64,000 bases of DNA from Chloroflexota bacterium (GTDB lineage: Bacteria > Chloroflexota > Dehalococcoidia > UBA2979). A model generated the notes under the pieces. It did no database searches. It was not told where the DNA came from and saw only the letters and a program-made list of their open reading frames with translations. The DNA lies in assembly GCA_947479915.1 (NCBI GenBank), contig CANKAU010000004.1, positions 60,655 to 124,654 of the forward strand. The letters run 5' to 3'. The position numbers and the translations under genes were made by a program. Positions 51,584 through 62,688 of this stretch are shown here, in pieces (the stretch's first letter is position 1; each line of letters opens with the position of its first letter).

Positions 51584-52081
51584 CTAGCGGTAGTTGCCGA
51601 ACTCCAGCTCGACGCCCCAGTCCTCGCCCTTGAGGGCGGCCATGGCGGACTGGAGGTCGTCGCGAGAGGGGCCTGAGACGCGGACGGCATCGCCCTGGAT
51701 CTGGGCGGTCACCTTCTTGTACTTCTGGTCGCGGATGAACTTGCTGATCGACTTCGCGGTGTCGCTGTCGATCGCCTGCACCAGCGTGATCTCCTGGCGC
51801 ACGGTGTTGCCACCGGCCTGCGCCATGTCCCCGCGCTTCAGGTTCTTGATCGGTACCTTGCGCGCGATCAGCCGGCCGAGGAGCGCGTCCCAGATCGCGT
51901 CGAGCTTGTACTCGTCCGTGGTGTGCACGGAGATCTTGTTGTCGGCGCGGCTGAACTCGATCTCGACCAGCACGTTCTTGAAGTCGAAGCGGCCGGTGAT
52001 CTCACGCAGCGCCTGGTTCACGGCGTTGTCGACCTCCTGCAGGTCGCAGCCGGTCGTGATGTCGAAGGACTCGTTCGCCAT
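51584..52081 (-). CDS. yajQ: YajQ-family nucleotide-binding protein
   Basis: ESFDITTGCDLQEVDNAVNQALREITGRFDFKN. Confidence 0.95.
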   Translation of the reverse strand: MANESFDITTGCDLQEVDNAVNQALREITGRFDFKNVLVEIEFSRADNKISVHTTDEYKLDAIWDALLGRLIARKVPIKNLKRGDMAQAGGNTVRQEITLVQAIDSDTAKSISKFIRDQKYKKVTAQIQGDAVRVSGPSRDDLQSAMAALKGEDWGVELEFGNYR

Positions 52082-52153
52082 GATTGCTTCCTCTTGGGCC
52101 TCATGCCGGAGACACCCGGCCCGCCCCGCTTCCGGCCTGCGGGCGCCGAGGTG

Positions 52154-53377
52154 CTAGCCCGCGCGGTCGAGCTCGAACGCGGCGTGCAGTGCGCGCACCG
52201 CGTCGCCGACGCGGCTGGACTCCACGACGCAGGTGATACGGATGTCGCTGGTGCTGATCATCTCGATGTTGATCGAGTTGTCGAAGAGCGTCTTGAACAT
52301 GAGCGCTGCGTAACCGGGCGCGCTCGCCATGCCGGTGCCCACGACGGACACGGTGCCGAGGTCCGGCGCTGAGACCACGCCGCCGCCGCCGATCTGCGAC
52401 AGCAGCCCGTTGATCACCTCGAGCGCCTTCGCGAGGTCGCCGGGCGCGACGGTGAACGTCAGGTCCGTGAGGTCCTCGACGCTCGCGTTCTGGACGATCG
52501 TGTCGACGGAGACGCCGGCCGTCGCGAGCGGCTCGAAGATGCGCGCCGCGATGCCCGGCTGGTCCGGGACGCCCCGCACCGTGACCTTCGCAATGTGGTC
52601 CTGATGGGCGATGCCGCGAACCTTGTTGCCCTGCTCCATGGTCGTCTCTCCGTGAATCAGCGTGCCGGGGGCGGCCGCATCGAACGTGCTCGCCACGAGG
52701 ATGTCGACGTTGTAGATCGCACCGACCTCGACGGCGCGGGCGTGCATCACGCGCGCGCCGGTCGTGGCCAGCTCGAGCATCTCCTCGTAGCCGATGTCGC
52801 GGAGCGGGCGCGCCTGCGGGCACACACGCGGGTCAGCGGTGAAGATGCCCGCGACGTCCGTGTAGATCTCGCAGGCGTCCGCCTTAAGCGCCGCCGCCAG
52901 CGCCACCGCCGTGGTGTCGCTGCCGCCGCGCCCGAGGGTTGTGACGTCAAAGTTCTCCGAGATGCCCTGGAACCCCGCGACGATGACGACGCGGCCCGCG
53001 CCCAGCTCGCGCTCGAGGCGGCCCGTCTCGATCTGCGCGATGCGCGCGCGACCGTAGACCTCATCGGTGTGGATGCCCGCCTGCGCGCCCGTGAGGCTGA
53101 TCGCGTCGAGGCCCTCGGCCTCCAACGCCATCGATAGCAGCGTGCTGGAGACGATCTCGCCGGTGGACAGCAGCACGTCCATCTCGCGCGGGTTGGGCTT
53201 CGCGTTGATCTTTGCGGCGAGTTCGATCAGGTCGTCCGTGGTGTCGCCCATGGCGGACACCACCGCGACCACGTCGTCGCCGTTGCGTCGACGCTCCGCG
53301 ATGCGGCGCGCGACGTGCTGGATCTTCTCGGCCGTGGCGACCGAAGAGCCGCCGTACTTCTGGACGATGCGGCTCAT
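52154..53377 (-). CDS. lysC: Aspartate kinase
   Basis: IVQKYGGSSVATAEKIQHVA, FDVTTLGRGGSDTTAVALAAAL; two ACT domains. Confidence 0.96.
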   Translation of the reverse strand: MSRIVQKYGGSSVATAEKIQHVARRIAERRRNGDDVVAVVSAMGDTTDDLIELAAKINAKPNPREMDVLLSTGEIVSSTLLSMALEAEGLDAISLTGAQAGIHTDEVYGRARIAQIETGRLERELGAGRVVIVAGFQGISENFDVTTLGRGGSDTTAVALAAALKADACEIYTDVAGIFTADPRVCPQARPLRDIGYEEMLELATTGARVMHARAVEVGAIYNVDILVASTFDAAAPGTLIHGETTMEQGNKVRGIAHQDHIAKVTVRGVPDQPGIAARIFEPLATAGVSVDTIVQNASVEDLTDLTFTVAPGDLAKALEVINGLLSQIGGGGVVSAPDLGTVSVVGTGMASAPGYAALMFKTLFDNSINIEMISTSDIRITCVVESSRVGDAVRALHAAFELDRAG

Positions 53378-54258
53378 GCCTCCACGACCTCCGTGCCGCG
53401 CGCGCTGAATCCGACGACGCGCGTCTGTGCCTGCAACCCGTGCGCCGCAGCGGCCTGGCGCATTGCGCCCGTGACAGCGTCGTCGTGGTCGGTGATGAAC
53501 GCGGCGATCGTGGAGCCGCCGCCGGAGAGGTACACGCCATGCGCACCCGCCGCTCGCGCCGCGTCGAAGATCGGGTACATCGCGGGGAACAGCGTGCTGC
53601 GCGCCGGCTGGTGCAGGATGTCCTCGGTCGCGATGTTCAGCAGTTCGTACCGGTGGCCCGCGATCGCCGCGACGACGAGCGCCGCGCGGCCGATGTTGTG
53701 CACCGCCTGGTTGCGCGTCAGCGTCTCGGGCAGCCGCTTGCGCGACTCGTTCGTCGGCATGTCGAACTCGGGGATGAGCAGCGCGAGGCGCAGGTCATCC
53801 GGGATCGCGACGGGTGCGTGGTACTGGGTGCCTTCGTTCTCCACGACCACCTGCATCCCGCCGAGGAGCGCGGGGATGATGTTGTCCCCGTGTCCTTCGA
53901 GGCGGACGGCCAGCGGCAGCATCTCCTCCATCGACAGGCGGTTGCCCAGCAGTGCGTTCGCGGCGACCACACCGGCAGCGCGCGCCGCGGCCGACATGCC
54001 GAGGCCACGCCCGACGGGCATGTCGCCCACGCACGCAACGCGGATACCGCCGTGCGGCTCGCCCGCGGCGTCGAAGAACGAGGCCACGGCCTGCGCGGCC
54101 ATGCGCTCGATCGGGTCGACGGGCTCCGGAGCCGCGTGGTCCTGCACCTCGACGGTGAAGAGCGCGGTCCAGTCCAGCGCCACGCCCAGGCTGTCGAAGC
54201 CGGGGCCGAGGTTGGCCGAGGTGGTGGGGACGCGGACGGAAACGGTTCGGTCAGGCAT
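53374..54258 (-). CDS. thrB: Homoserine kinase
   Basis: VRVPTTSANLGPGFDSLGVALD, GMPVGRGLGMSAAA-like GHMP motif (GDMPVGRGLGMSAAARAA). Confidence 0.94.
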   Translation of the reverse strand: MPDRTVSVRVPTTSANLGPGFDSLGVALDWTALFTVEVQDHAAPEPVDPIERMAAQAVASFFDAAGEPHGGIRVACVGDMPVGRGLGMSAAARAAGVVAANALLGNRLSMEEMLPLAVRLEGHGDNIIPALLGGMQVVVENEGTQYHAPVAIPDDLRLALLIPEFDMPTNESRKRLPETLTRNQAVHNIGRAALVVAAIAGHRYELLNIATEDILHQPARSTLFPAMYPIFDAARAAGAHGVYLSGGGSTIAAFITDHDDAVTGAMRQAAAAHGLQAQTRVVGFSARGTEVVEA

Positions 54259-54392
54259 GTGCCCAAGTCTACCCGAGGCGCCACGTAGGGACACCGCGCA
54301 CGCGTGAACCGGGGCGGCGCCGGGGCTACACTTCCCGAGTGGCGCGCCCCCGCGGAACAGCCGCGGACAACGGGGTGCAGAAGGGGATCGGC

Positions 54393-55568
54393 ATGGAAGA
54401 CATCGTCATCGTGGATGGCGTCCGCACCGCGATCGGCACTCTGGGCGGTTCGTTCTCGGACACCTCGGTCTCGGAGCTCGGCTCGATCGTGGTGCGCGAG
54501 GTGCTGCAGCGCGCGGGGCTGGCCCCGGAGCACGTGGACCAGGTGATCCTGGGCAATGTGGGCGGCGCGCCCGAGGATGCCTACTTCGCGCGGAACGCAT
54601 CGCTGAAGGCCGGCCTCCCGATTGAAGTGCCTGCGCTGGCCGTCAGCCGCGCCTGTGGCTCCGGCCTTGAGGCCATCCACAACGCCGCACGCTGGATCCA
54701 GGCCGGTGACGCCGAGGTAGTGGTCGCGGGTGGCGCGGAGAACATGACGCGCATCCCCTACTACCTCCGCAAGGCGCGCACGGGCTACCGCTACGGCAAC
54801 GACGTGCTGGAGGACGGCGTCCAGGCGCTGCTCACCGACCCCAATGCCGACATGATCATGGGCATCACCGCGGAGAACCTCGCCGCGAAGTTCGAACTGT
54901 CCCGCCAGGTGCAGGACGAGTACGCCCTGCGCTCGCAGGAGCGCGCTGCCCACGCCATCGAGGCGGGCTACTTCGACTCGCAGATTGTGCCGGTCGAGGT
55001 GCGCAAGGGCCGCGAGACGGTGCAGTTCGCAAAGGACGAGCACCCGCGCGCGACCAGCATGGAGACGCTCGGGAAGCTCCGCCCCGTCTTCAAGAAGGAC
55101 GGCGACGTGACGGCCGGGAACTCCTCCGGCATCAACGACGGCGCGGCGGCGGTCATCGTCACCACGGCGACGAAGGCGAAGGAGCTCGGCCTGCGGCCGC
55201 GGCTGCGGATGCTGTCGAAGGCCGTCTCCGGCGTCGACCCGACGATCATGGGCTCCGGCCCGATCCCGGCCAGCCAGGCGGCGTTGAAGCGCGCCAACCT
55301 GACCGTGGACGACATGGACGTCATCGAGCTGAACGAGGCGTTCGCCTCGGTCGCGGCGGCCTGCTCGCTGGGTCTCAACCTCCCGTTGGACAAGACGAAC
55401 CCGAACGGCGGCGCGATCGCCCTCGGTCACCCGGTCGGCGCGACGGGCGCGATCCTGACGGTGAAGGTGATGAACGAGCTGGAGCGCACCGGCGGCCGCT
55501 ATGGCCTCGTGACGCTCTGCATCGGCGGCGGCCAGGGCATCGCGGCCGTATTCGAGCGCATCTCCTAG
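54393..55568 (+). CDS. Acetyl-CoA acetyltransferase (thiolase)
   Basis: SRACGSGLEAIHNAA, GGAENMTRIPYYLRK, NGGAIALGHPVGATGA, CIGGGQG. Confidence 0.95.
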   Translation: MEDIVIVDGVRTAIGTLGGSFSDTSVSELGSIVVREVLQRAGLAPEHVDQVILGNVGGAPEDAYFARNASLKAGLPIEVPALAVSRACGSGLEAIHNAARWIQAGDAEVVVAGGAENMTRIPYYLRKARTGYRYGNDVLEDGVQALLTDPNADMIMGITAENLAAKFELSRQVQDEYALRSQERAAHAIEAGYFDSQIVPVEVRKGRETVQFAKDEHPRATSMETLGKLRPVFKKDGDVTAGNSSGINDGAAAVIVTTATKAKELGLRPRLRMLSKAVSGVDPTIMGSGPIPASQAALKRANLTVDDMDVIELNEAFASVAAACSLGLNLPLDKTNPNGGAIALGHPVGATGAILTVKVMNELERTGGRYGLVTLCIGGGQGIAAVFERIS

Positions 55569-55592
55569 CGCGACCTTCCGGTCACGACACGT

Positions 55593-55622
55593 AACGAGGC
55601 CCGCCGATCGGCGGGCCTCGTT
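55593..55622. terminator. Bidirectional terminator, perfect palindrome
   Basis: AACGAGGCCCGCCGATCGGCGGGCCTCGTT between convergent genes. Confidence 0.8.
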
Positions 55623-55658
55623 CGATCTTCGGAGCGGAGGGTCGAGACTAGGCGGCGC

Positions 55659-55898
55659 TCACGTTGCGGGCGATCTGGCCGGAGCGCCGGGCTTCGGCGT
55701 GGCCCTGTCGCAGGTACTCCATCGCCTCCCGCGTCCACTGGCCGCAGGAGTCGCAGAGGAGGTCATGGTGGTGCCGTCGCGCGAGACGATGCGCGAGCCA
55801 CCGGACTCCGAGTGGACCGCCTCACCGTGGATGAAGTGGATCTCGAAGGCCTTGCCCCGGATCGGAAGGTCGCAGATGTCGCAAAGCACGACCTGCAT
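55659..55898 (-). CDS. Small zinc-knuckle protein, probably frameshifted near 55773 (natural -1 continuation to stop at 55648)
   Basis: MQVVLCDICDLPIRGKAFEIHFIHGEAVHSESGGSRIVSRDG in frame 0; HHHDLLCDSCGQWTREAMEYLRQGHAEARRSGQIARNVSAA* in -1 frame. Confidence 0.6.
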   Translation of the reverse strand: MQVVLCDICDLPIRGKAFEIHFIHGEAVHSESGGSRIVSRDGTTMTSSATPAASGRGRRWSTCDRATPKPGAPARSPAT

Positions 55899-56038
55899 CG
55901 GAAGGCTCCCTCAGAGCGGCGCCCACTGCACGTGGGTCTCGTCTCGGGATCATCGGCAGGTTGGGTGGGGTTCCGTCGGTCTGTCGCTGGCAAATATCTG
56001 ACGCTCGGCTGGCCCTATCGCGGGCGTGATGCGTTCTG

Positions 56039-56695
56039 TCAGGTGCCCAGCAGGCCCCGAATTCGTTCCCACGCGGTGTGGGTGATTTGCATCTCCGGCG
56101 TCGTCGCGTCGAGGACGAGCCAACGCTCCGGTTCCGCGGCCGCCAGGTTCAGGAACCCCCGGCGCACGCGGCGGTGAAACTCCATGTCCTCGCGTTCGAG
56201 GTAGTCCAGCCCACGCTGGCCCCGCTGGAAGCCGTCCTCCGGCGCCAGGTCCAGGAGCAGCGTCAGATCCGGTACGAGGCCCTGCGTCGCTGCGCGGTTC
56301 GCTGCCTCCACCATCGGTAACTCAAGACCACGTCCGTAGTGCTGATACGCGAGTGTTGAGTCGCCAAACCGGTCGCAGATCACCAGCGCGCCCCGGTCGA
56401 GCGCCGGGCGGATGACCTCGGCGACCAGCTGCGCACGGGCGGCGGTGAAGACGAGGAGCTCCGCGGCCGGCGCCGGTGGCGTCTCGCCCTCGGCGGTGGC
56501 GAAGAGCGCGGCGCGCAGCCGCTCGCCCAGCAGCGTGCCGCCCGGCTCCCGGCACGTGACCACCTCGCGCCCGACCGCCGAAGCGAGGCGCGCGATCGCG
56601 GCGATCTGGGTGCTCTTCCCCGCGCCCTCGCCGCCTTCCAGCGTGACGAAGACGCCGCGACTCACGGCCGTCACCGGGCGCGTGTCTCGCCCCAC
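56039..56695 (-). CDS. tmk: Thymidylate kinase
   Basis: [54 protein letters not shown]. Confidence 0.95.
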   Translation of the reverse strand: MGRDTRPVTAVSRGVFVTLEGGEGAGKSTQIAAIARLASAVGREVVTCREPGGTLLGERLRAALFATAEGETPPAPAAELLVFTAARAQLVAEVIRPALDRGALVICDRFGDSTLAYQHYGRGLELPMVEAANRAATQGLVPDLTLLLDLAPEDGFQRGQRGLDYLEREDMEFHRRVRRGFLNLAAAEPERWLVLDATTPEMQITHTAWERIRGLLGT

Positions 56696-58458
56696 GGCAG
56701 GCCGCGGTTGGGCGGCGACGCCTCGCCGATGACGGTGACGCGGCGGAACGGTTCGTTGCCCTTCGAGACGGTGCGCAGGCCGTGGCGTGTCGCCAGCTCG
56801 TGCTGGAGGCGGCGGATGTACGCGCTTTGCGGCGCGAGTTCCACGCTGGGCGTCCCGCGCGTGGAGACGTCGGCGATCGCCTCCTCGGTCTCGCGGAGCG
56901 CGGCGGTCGTCGGGTCGGTCGGCTCGCCCTCCCCGCGGAGCGCGAGGAGCTGACGCTCCATCTGCTGCGTGGTGTTGTTGCGCAGCACGTAGATCGGGAT
57001 GCCGCGCTCCTCGGCCTGCTTCAGCGGGCCGCTGCGACGCCGGTAGTACGGGCGCAGCGTGAACACCGCGTCCGCGTCGCGTACGCTGTCCACAATCGAG
57101 GCGCCTGATCGCGTCTGGTCGATGGCGGACTCGAGCCGCGCGCGCGAGATCCCGAACGGGAGCAGGCGGCGCTGCGGGCCGCCCGGCGCGGCCGTCAGCG
57201 CCTGGCGGCGCTCCGGCTCCTCGCGCGCCTCCAGCGGCTCGCGCGCGGAGGTGCGAAGCGGCATGCGCTCCACCATCTCGATGCCGCCGCCGTCGCCGAT
57301 GACGCGGATCTCGGCCTCGGCCTCGTAGCCACGGAGCAACGCATCCACCGTGGTCGCGACGTCCTCGTGCACCGCCAGGCGCTGGAAGCCCTGGATCTCG
57401 ATGAGCACCTCGAAGGTCGGGGGCGAGCGCCGCTCGAGGATCGTCTTCTGCGTGCCACGCCGTCGCGCCTCCTCGTCGCCGAGGGTGACCGACTCGATGC
57501 CGCCGATGAGGTCGGAGAGCGTCGGGTTCTGCATCAGGTTGGAGAGGGTGGTGCCGTGGGCGGTGCCGACGAGCTGCACGCCGCGCTCGGCGATCGTGCG
57601 CGCAGCGTCAGCCTCGAGGGCCGTGCCAATCTCGTCGATGACGATGACCTCGGGCGTGTGGTTCTCCACCGCTTCGATCATCACCTCGTGCTGGAGGTGC
57701 GGGGTCCGAACCTGCATCCGGCGCGCCCGGCCGATGCCGTGGTGCGGGATGTCGCCGTCGCCGCCGATCTCGTTCGAGGAGTCGACGATCACGACGCGCT
57801 TGCGCAGATCGTCCGCGAGCATCCTCGCGACGTCGCGCAGCATCGTCGTCTTGCCGACGCCCGGGCGGCCGAGCAGAAGGATGCTGCGACCGCTCTCGAT
57901 CAGGTCGCGCATGATGCGCCCCGACCCGGACACGGATCGTCCGATGCGGCAGGTGAGGCCGACGATGTGCCCGCGGCGGTTGCGGATCGCAGAGATGCGG
58001 TGGAGCGTGCGCGGGATGCCGGCGCGGTTGTCCTCGCCAAACTCGGACACCTGCGCGACGACCTGCGTCAGCTCCTGCTCCGTGACTTCCACGGTGGAGA
58101 GCGCGATGTCGCCGGAGCCGTAGCGTGCGGTGGGGATGCGGCCGAGGTCGAGGACGATCTCGATCATCCCGGCGAGTCCCTGCGCGCGCGCGGACTCCGC
58201 GATGCGGGCAGGCATGATGCCCACCAGCAGTTCGATCTCGGTGCGTTCTTCCTCGGTGAGCTCGGCGGTCGCGGCGATGCGCTGGACGCGCTCCAGCTCT
58301 GGATCGCGCGCGTCGGCGACGCCGTCGTCCTCGCCGTCGTCGTCGAACTCGTCATCCTCGAAGTCGGTGTCGTCGAAGTCCTCGCCGTCGAGGGAGTCCT
58401 CGATCTCGTCGTCGAAGTCCTGGTCGTCGGTGTCTAGGCCGTCGCGCATGTCATTCAT
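56671..58458 (-). CDS. R3H/AAA ATPase (SpoIIIAA/Ycf45-like) with acidic N-terminal tail
   Basis: [81 protein letters not shown]-terminal R3H-like [21 protein letters not shown]. Confidence 0.9.
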   Translation of the reverse strand: MNDMRDGLDTDDQDFDDEIEDSLDGEDFDDTDFEDDEFDDDGEDDGVADARDPELERVQRIAATAELTEEERTEIELLVGIMPARIAESARAQGLAGMIEIVLDLGRIPTARYGSGDIALSTVEVTEQELTQVVAQVSEFGEDNRAGIPRTLHRISAIRNRRGHIVGLTCRIGRSVSGSGRIMRDLIESGRSILLLGRPGVGKTTMLRDVARMLADDLRKRVVIVDSSNEIGGDGDIPHHGIGRARRMQVRTPHLQHEVMIEAVENHTPEVIVIDEIGTALEADAARTIAERGVQLVGTAHGTTLSNLMQNPTLSDLIGGIESVTLGDEEARRRGTQKTILERRSPPTFEVLIEIQGFQRLAVHEDVATTVDALLRGYEAEAEIRVIGDGGGIEMVERMPLRTSAREPLEAREEPERRQALTAAPGGPQRRLLPFGISRARLESAIDQTRSGASIVDSVRDADAVFTLRPYYRRRSGPLKQAEERGIPIYVLRNNTTQQMERQLLALRGEGEPTDPTTAALRETEEAIADVSTRGTPSVELAPQSAYIRRLQHELATRHGLRTVSKGNEPFRRVTVIGEASPPNRGLPWGETRAR

Positions 58459-58512
58459 CGGCTGAGGCAGACCTCCACTGGCTGCGCTTCGCAGCACTCT
58501 GCACGCCCGGTG

Positions 58513-59448
58513 TTACCCCCCTGTTAATGGGATGCCGGCGCGTGCATACGTTTCTTCCCGCACGGGATGCAGCAGTCGCTTGCAGAACAGCGCGTAGGCG
58601 GTCGGCTCGCAGACGAGCCCGGCGCGCCGCAGTGCTGCGTCCTCCGTGGCGCCCGAGGCTGCGATGAGCGCCATGTGGCGCTCCGCGTCCCCGAGCCGTC
58701 GTGCGATCGCGGCGACCAGCGCGTCCGTTGCGGCGTGGGCCTCGGGCTCCGCGACCAGCGTGAACTGGCCGGTGCCACGGGCGTATCGCGCCGCCCCGAC
58801 CACGCGCCCCTGCGACTCGACGAGGAGCGCGCCGTCGCCACGATCCTGCCAGCGTCGGTCGCGTGTCGCGGTCCATTCATCCACGGTCATCGCCATCGCC
58901 TGTCGCGCGCTCACCGGGATCGATCGGCAGTAGACCTGGAACTGCGCGAACGAATCCTCCTCCGTCCACTCGCGCACCCCGTGCGTGGTCGTGGAAGTCG
59001 GTGCGAGGCGTCCCGTCCACAGTCGCTCCGACTGCACGGGCGCGAAGCCCGCGCGCGGTGCGACCTCCGCCGCGAGGCTATCTTCGGGCGTGCGGAGCAG
59101 CAGGTGTGTCACCTCTGCCTCCTGCGCTGCGACGATCGCCTGACGGAGCAGATCGCCCAGCACCTCGGGGCCGAGGCGGTCGTCCGCCTCGATCAGCGTG
59201 TCGATCTCCCACGCGTGTTTCGCGCCGAGGTCACGCGCGGTGGCGATGCCGCGGATCTGGCGTCCGGAGACGTTCACCCACATGCGGCGGCCCAGGTGCA
59301 GCCACTGCGCGATCGCCGCGGCGATGGGAAGCGGCGCGTCGTTCCCCTGCGCGAGCCGCTCGCGCGTCACCGCCAGGTTCTCGCGCACATCCTCGTCAAA
59401 CGTGACGAGCGCGACGAGGTCCGTGGGGCGCGGGGCGCGCGTGCTCAT
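58513..59448 (-). CDS. GNAT-family acetyltransferase (possibly two-domain)
   Basis: VVGAARYARGTGQFTLVAEPEAHAATDALVAAIARRLGDAERHMALIAASGATEDAALRRAGL. Confidence 0.6.
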   Translation of the reverse strand: MSTRAPRPTDLVALVTFDEDVRENLAVTRERLAQGNDAPLPIAAAIAQWLHLGRRMWVNVSGRQIRGIATARDLGAKHAWEIDTLIEADDRLGPEVLGDLLRQAIVAAQEAEVTHLLLRTPEDSLAAEVAPRAGFAPVQSERLWTGRLAPTSTTTHGVREWTEEDSFAQFQVYCRSIPVSARQAMAMTVDEWTATRDRRWQDRGDGALLVESQGRVVGAARYARGTGQFTLVAEPEAHAATDALVAAIARRLGDAERHMALIAASGATEDAALRRAGLVCEPTAYALFCKRLLHPVREETYARAGIPLTGG

Positions 59449-59449
59449 C

Positions 59450-60124
59450 TCAGCTGGTCTCCACCGCCGCGCGCGCTCGCCCATGACCTGGCGCGTGGTC
59501 CAGCACCATCCGCGCGAACATCGCGTGGATGCGGTGGTCCGGGGTCAGCTCCGGATGGAACGCCGTGGCGAGGAGGCTCCCCTGCCGCGCCGCGACGATG
59601 CGACCGTCCTCGAGGCGGCACAGCACATCGACGCCGGCGCCGGCGCGCGTGATCACGGGCGCCCGGATGAAGACGGCATGGATCGGGCCGTCGAGGCCCG
59701 TGACCGTCAGGTCTTCCTCGAAGGAGTCGATCTGGCGGCCGAACGCGTTGCGCTCCACGGTGATGTCCATCGCGGCGATCGGTGGACGGTCGAGGTTCGT
59801 CACCTCAGTCGCGAGCATGATCGCGCCGGCGCAGGTGCCCCAGACCGGCAGGCCTTCGCGAATGCGCGCGCGCAGTGGATCCATCAGGTCGAACGCCAGC
59901 AACAGCCGCGCGATCGTGGTGCTCTCACCGCCGGGGATGATCAGTCCGTCCACGGACTCCAGCTGGGCGAGCGTCCGCACCTCGATCACGTCGATGCCCT
60001 CGACGCCGCAGGCGCGGAGGGATGCGAGGTGCTCGGCGAAGTCGCCCTGCAGCGCCAGCACGCCGATCAGGACGCGTCCCGTCTCAGCGACGGGCGCCGG
60101 GGAGCCCGAGGTGGCCGGAGTCAT
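59450..60124 (-). CDS. pdxT: Pyridoxal 5'-phosphate synthase glutaminase subunit
   Basis: IGVLALQGDFAEHLASL, LIIPGGESTTI, PVWGTCAGAIMLA. Confidence 0.95.
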   Translation of the reverse strand: MTPATSGSPAPVAETGRVLIGVLALQGDFAEHLASLRACGVEGIDVIEVRTLAQLESVDGLIIPGGESTTIARLLLAFDLMDPLRARIREGLPVWGTCAGAIMLATEVTNLDRPPIAAMDITVERNAFGRQIDSFEEDLTVTGLDGPIHAVFIRAPVITRAGAGVDVLCRLEDGRIVAARQGSLLATAFHPELTPDHRIHAMFARMVLDHAPGHGRARAAVETS

Positions 60125-60134
60125 GCTCGGCGCG

Positions 60135-61091
60135 TTAGTTCCCTCGACCGGCGAGGAGCTCAGAGGGCGCCATGGACGACACGGACTGGCCGCGCATGGA
60201 CTCCGGGATGTCCTGCGACACCTCCGCGAGGATCTGCGGGTCGTTGAAGTGCGTCACAGCCTTCACGATCGCGGTGGCCATGCGGCGCTGCGCCTCCAGG
60301 CGCTCGCGCGAGCCCTCCGGGAACTCCTTGCCGGACTCGAAGATGCCCGAGCCGACGAAGACGCCCTCGGCGCCTAGTTGCATCATCAGCGCCGCGTCTG
60401 CCGGGCCGGCCACGCCGCCCGCGGAGAAGTTCACCACCGGCAGCTTGCCGAGGCGCTTCACGTCACGGACGAGGTCGATGGAGACCTGCAGGTCCTTCGC
60501 CACCACGTAGAGCTCGTCATCGCGCATGCCCTGGATGCGGCGGATGTCCGCCCACAGCGCGCGCATGTGGCGCACGGCCTCCACGATGTCGCCGGTGCCG
60601 GCCTCGCCCTTGGTGCGGATCATCGCCGCGCCCTCAGAGATGCGCCGCAGCGCCTCGCCCAGGTTCCGGCAGCCGCAGACGAAGGGGACGCTGAACTCGG
60701 CCTTGTCGATGTGGTGCACGTCGTCGGCGGGGGTCAGCACCTCGGACTCGTCGATGTAGTCCACGCCGAGCGCCTGCAGGATCTGCGCCTCGACGAAGTG
60801 GCCGATGCGCGCCTTCGCCATGACGGGGATCGAGACGGCGGACTGGATTTCCTTGATCTTGTTCACGTGGCTCATGCGGGCCACGCCGCCGGCCGCGCGG
60901 ATCTGAGAGGGGATGCGCTCCAGCGCCATCACGGCGCACGCCCCGGCCTCCTGCGCCACAATGGCCTGCTCGGCCTCCATGACGTCCATGATCACGCCAC
61001 CCTTGAGCATCTGCGCGAGACCGCTCTTCTCAACCCACGTGCCCGTGGCGCGGTTCGGAGAGGTGCCGTTGGTGTTGCCGTTGGTGGTCAT
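60135..61091 (-). CDS. pdxS: Pyridoxal 5'-phosphate synthase lyase subunit
   Basis: [52 protein letters not shown]. Confidence 0.97.
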   Translation of the reverse strand: MTTNGNTNGTSPNRATGTWVEKSGLAQMLKGGVIMDVMEAEQAIVAQEAGACAVMALERIPSQIRAAGGVARMSHVNKIKEIQSAVSIPVMAKARIGHFVEAQILQALGVDYIDESEVLTPADDVHHIDKAEFSVPFVCGCRNLGEALRRISEGAAMIRTKGEAGTGDIVEAVRHMRALWADIRRIQGMRDDELYVVAKDLQVSIDLVRDVKRLGKLPVVNFSAGGVAGPADAALMMQLGAEGVFVGSGIFESGKEFPEGSRERLEAQRRMATAIVKAVTHFNDPQILAEVSQDIPESMRGQSVSSMAPSELLAGRGN

Positions 61092-61216
61092 GGTGCTCCC
61101 GGTCACGCGAGGGGGTGATGCGAAGACCCGCGCGAGGCGGGACACCCACATTGTACGCCGCGTGCGCCGCTCGGGCGCTGGCCGCGCGCCGCATCCCGCG
61201 CGGCTACCCTGTGGCC

Positions 61217-61876
61217 ATGGCCGCCCCCACCCCCGACCGATCCTGGCGCGACGAGCACGCCCTCCCGGCAGATCTGCTCATCGGCCTGATCAGTGACACG
61301 CACATTCCCGAGGCGCGCCCCGCGCTGTTCGAGGAGGTCTACGCCGCCTTCCGCGACGTTGACCTGATCCTGCATGCGGGGGACATCCACGACCTCGTCG
61401 TCCTCGACTGGCTGGAGCAGCGCTGTGGCGTCCCGGTGCTCGCGGTCTGCGGGAACGGCGACGACGGCTCCAGCGGCCGCCCGATCGCCCCGGACGACGC
61501 CCGCCTGCCGTACAACCAACTCCTCGTCGCCGGCGACGGCGCTGGGGGCGGCGGTGCGACGGTACGCATCGGCATGACGCACGCGTTCCCCGAGGTCGAG
61601 ATTCCCGGCTCCGCGGGCACGCTCGCGCGCATGGAGCGGCACTTCGGCGGACCGGTGGACGTGGTGGTGGCGGGCGACACCCACGTGCCCGGCGTCTGGC
61701 GGTGGACGCCCGCCGCCGCCGCCCAGGACAACGTGGGCGTTGCCGGCGTGACGATCGTGAACTCCGGCTCGCCCACCTTCCCGTGGAACCTCGCGACGCA
61801 GCTGGGGACGGTGGGGTTCCTGCAGGTGCGCGCGCCCAGGTTCGACGCGTGGATTGAGCAGCTGCACGCGCACTGA
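61217..61876 (+). CDS. YfcE/MJ0936-type metallophosphodiesterase
   Basis: [61 protein letters not shown]. Confidence 0.88.
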   Translation: MAAPTPDRSWRDEHALPADLLIGLISDTHIPEARPALFEEVYAAFRDVDLILHAGDIHDLVVLDWLEQRCGVPVLAVCGNGDDGSSGRPIAPDDARLPYNQLLVAGDGAGGGGATVRIGMTHAFPEVEIPGSAGTLARMERHFGGPVDVVVAGDTHVPGVWRWTPAAAAQDNVGVAGVTIVNSGSPTFPWNLATQLGTVGFLQVRAPRFDAWIEQLHAH

Positions 61877-61992
61877 ATGAAACATCTCAGACGCTAGACC
61901 GGGGCTCGGGACGCGTTCACACTTTCACCTCAGGGTCGCGCGCTCCGCGCGACGCCGATCGAGTCGCGGCGACGCGAGAACGTGACGGCCCC

Positions 61993-62178
61993 ATGCAGCG
62001 AGGAAGCCTGATCGCCGGTGTGCTGTCGCTCCTGGGAGCGTCGGTCGCACTGGCCCTGGCGGCGGCCTTCCGTGAGGTGGTCAGCATGTACACCGTGATC
62101 GGCGTCGTGCTCCTGGTGAACGCGGGCGTCCGCTTCAAGCTCGCGTCTTCGGGCCGGCCCAGGAACGACCACCGCTAG
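61993..62178 (+). CDS. Small membrane protein of unknown function
   Basis: Two hydrophobic stretches in 61 aa. Confidence 0.4.
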   Translation: MQRGSLIAGVLSLLGASVALALAAAFREVVSMYTVIGVVLLVNAGVRFKLASSGRPRNDHR

Positions 62179-62208
62179 TCATCCGCTGCGCCCGTCACGC
62201 GCAAGAGA

Positions 62209-62673
62209 GTGCCCCTGCTGATGCCTCAGACCGAACCCGCTCCGCGCAGTTACCTCGTGGCCGTGGACGGCAGCGACGCGGCGTACGCCGCGCTCGGCGC
62301 CGCGTGCGACCTCGCCAAGCGCACCAAGGCCAGCGTCAGCGTGCTGTACGTGATCGAGGTGCCGCGCTCCGTGGCGCTCGACGCTGAGCTCGCCGACCAG
62401 GTCGAGCGCGGCGAGGGCATCCTGGCCGATGCAGAGCACATCGCGGCCGAGCACGGAATCACCGTGCAGGCCGATCTGATCCAGGCGCGGCAGGCAGGCC
62501 ACGCTGTGGTGGACGAGGCGATCGACCGCGGAGCCGAGGCGATCGTCCTCGGTGTGGAGTACCACCGGCCGCTCGGCCAGTTCACGCTCGGACGGCTGCC
62601 GCTGTACGTCCTCGAGCACGCACCCACGCAGGTCTGGTTGATCCGCTACCCCGCCGTCGAGTCGGCGCGGTAA
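62209..62673 (+). CDS. Universal stress protein family
   Basis: YLVAVDGSDAAYAALGAACDLAKRTKASVSVLYVIEVPR. Confidence 0.88.
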   Translation: MPLLMPQTEPAPRSYLVAVDGSDAAYAALGAACDLAKRTKASVSVLYVIEVPRSVALDAELADQVERGEGILADAEHIAAEHGITVQADLIQARQAGHAVVDEAIDRGAEAIVLGVEYHRPLGQFTLGRLPLYVLEHAPTQVWLIRYPAVESAR

Positions 62674-62688
62674 CGGAGGAGGTTGAAG

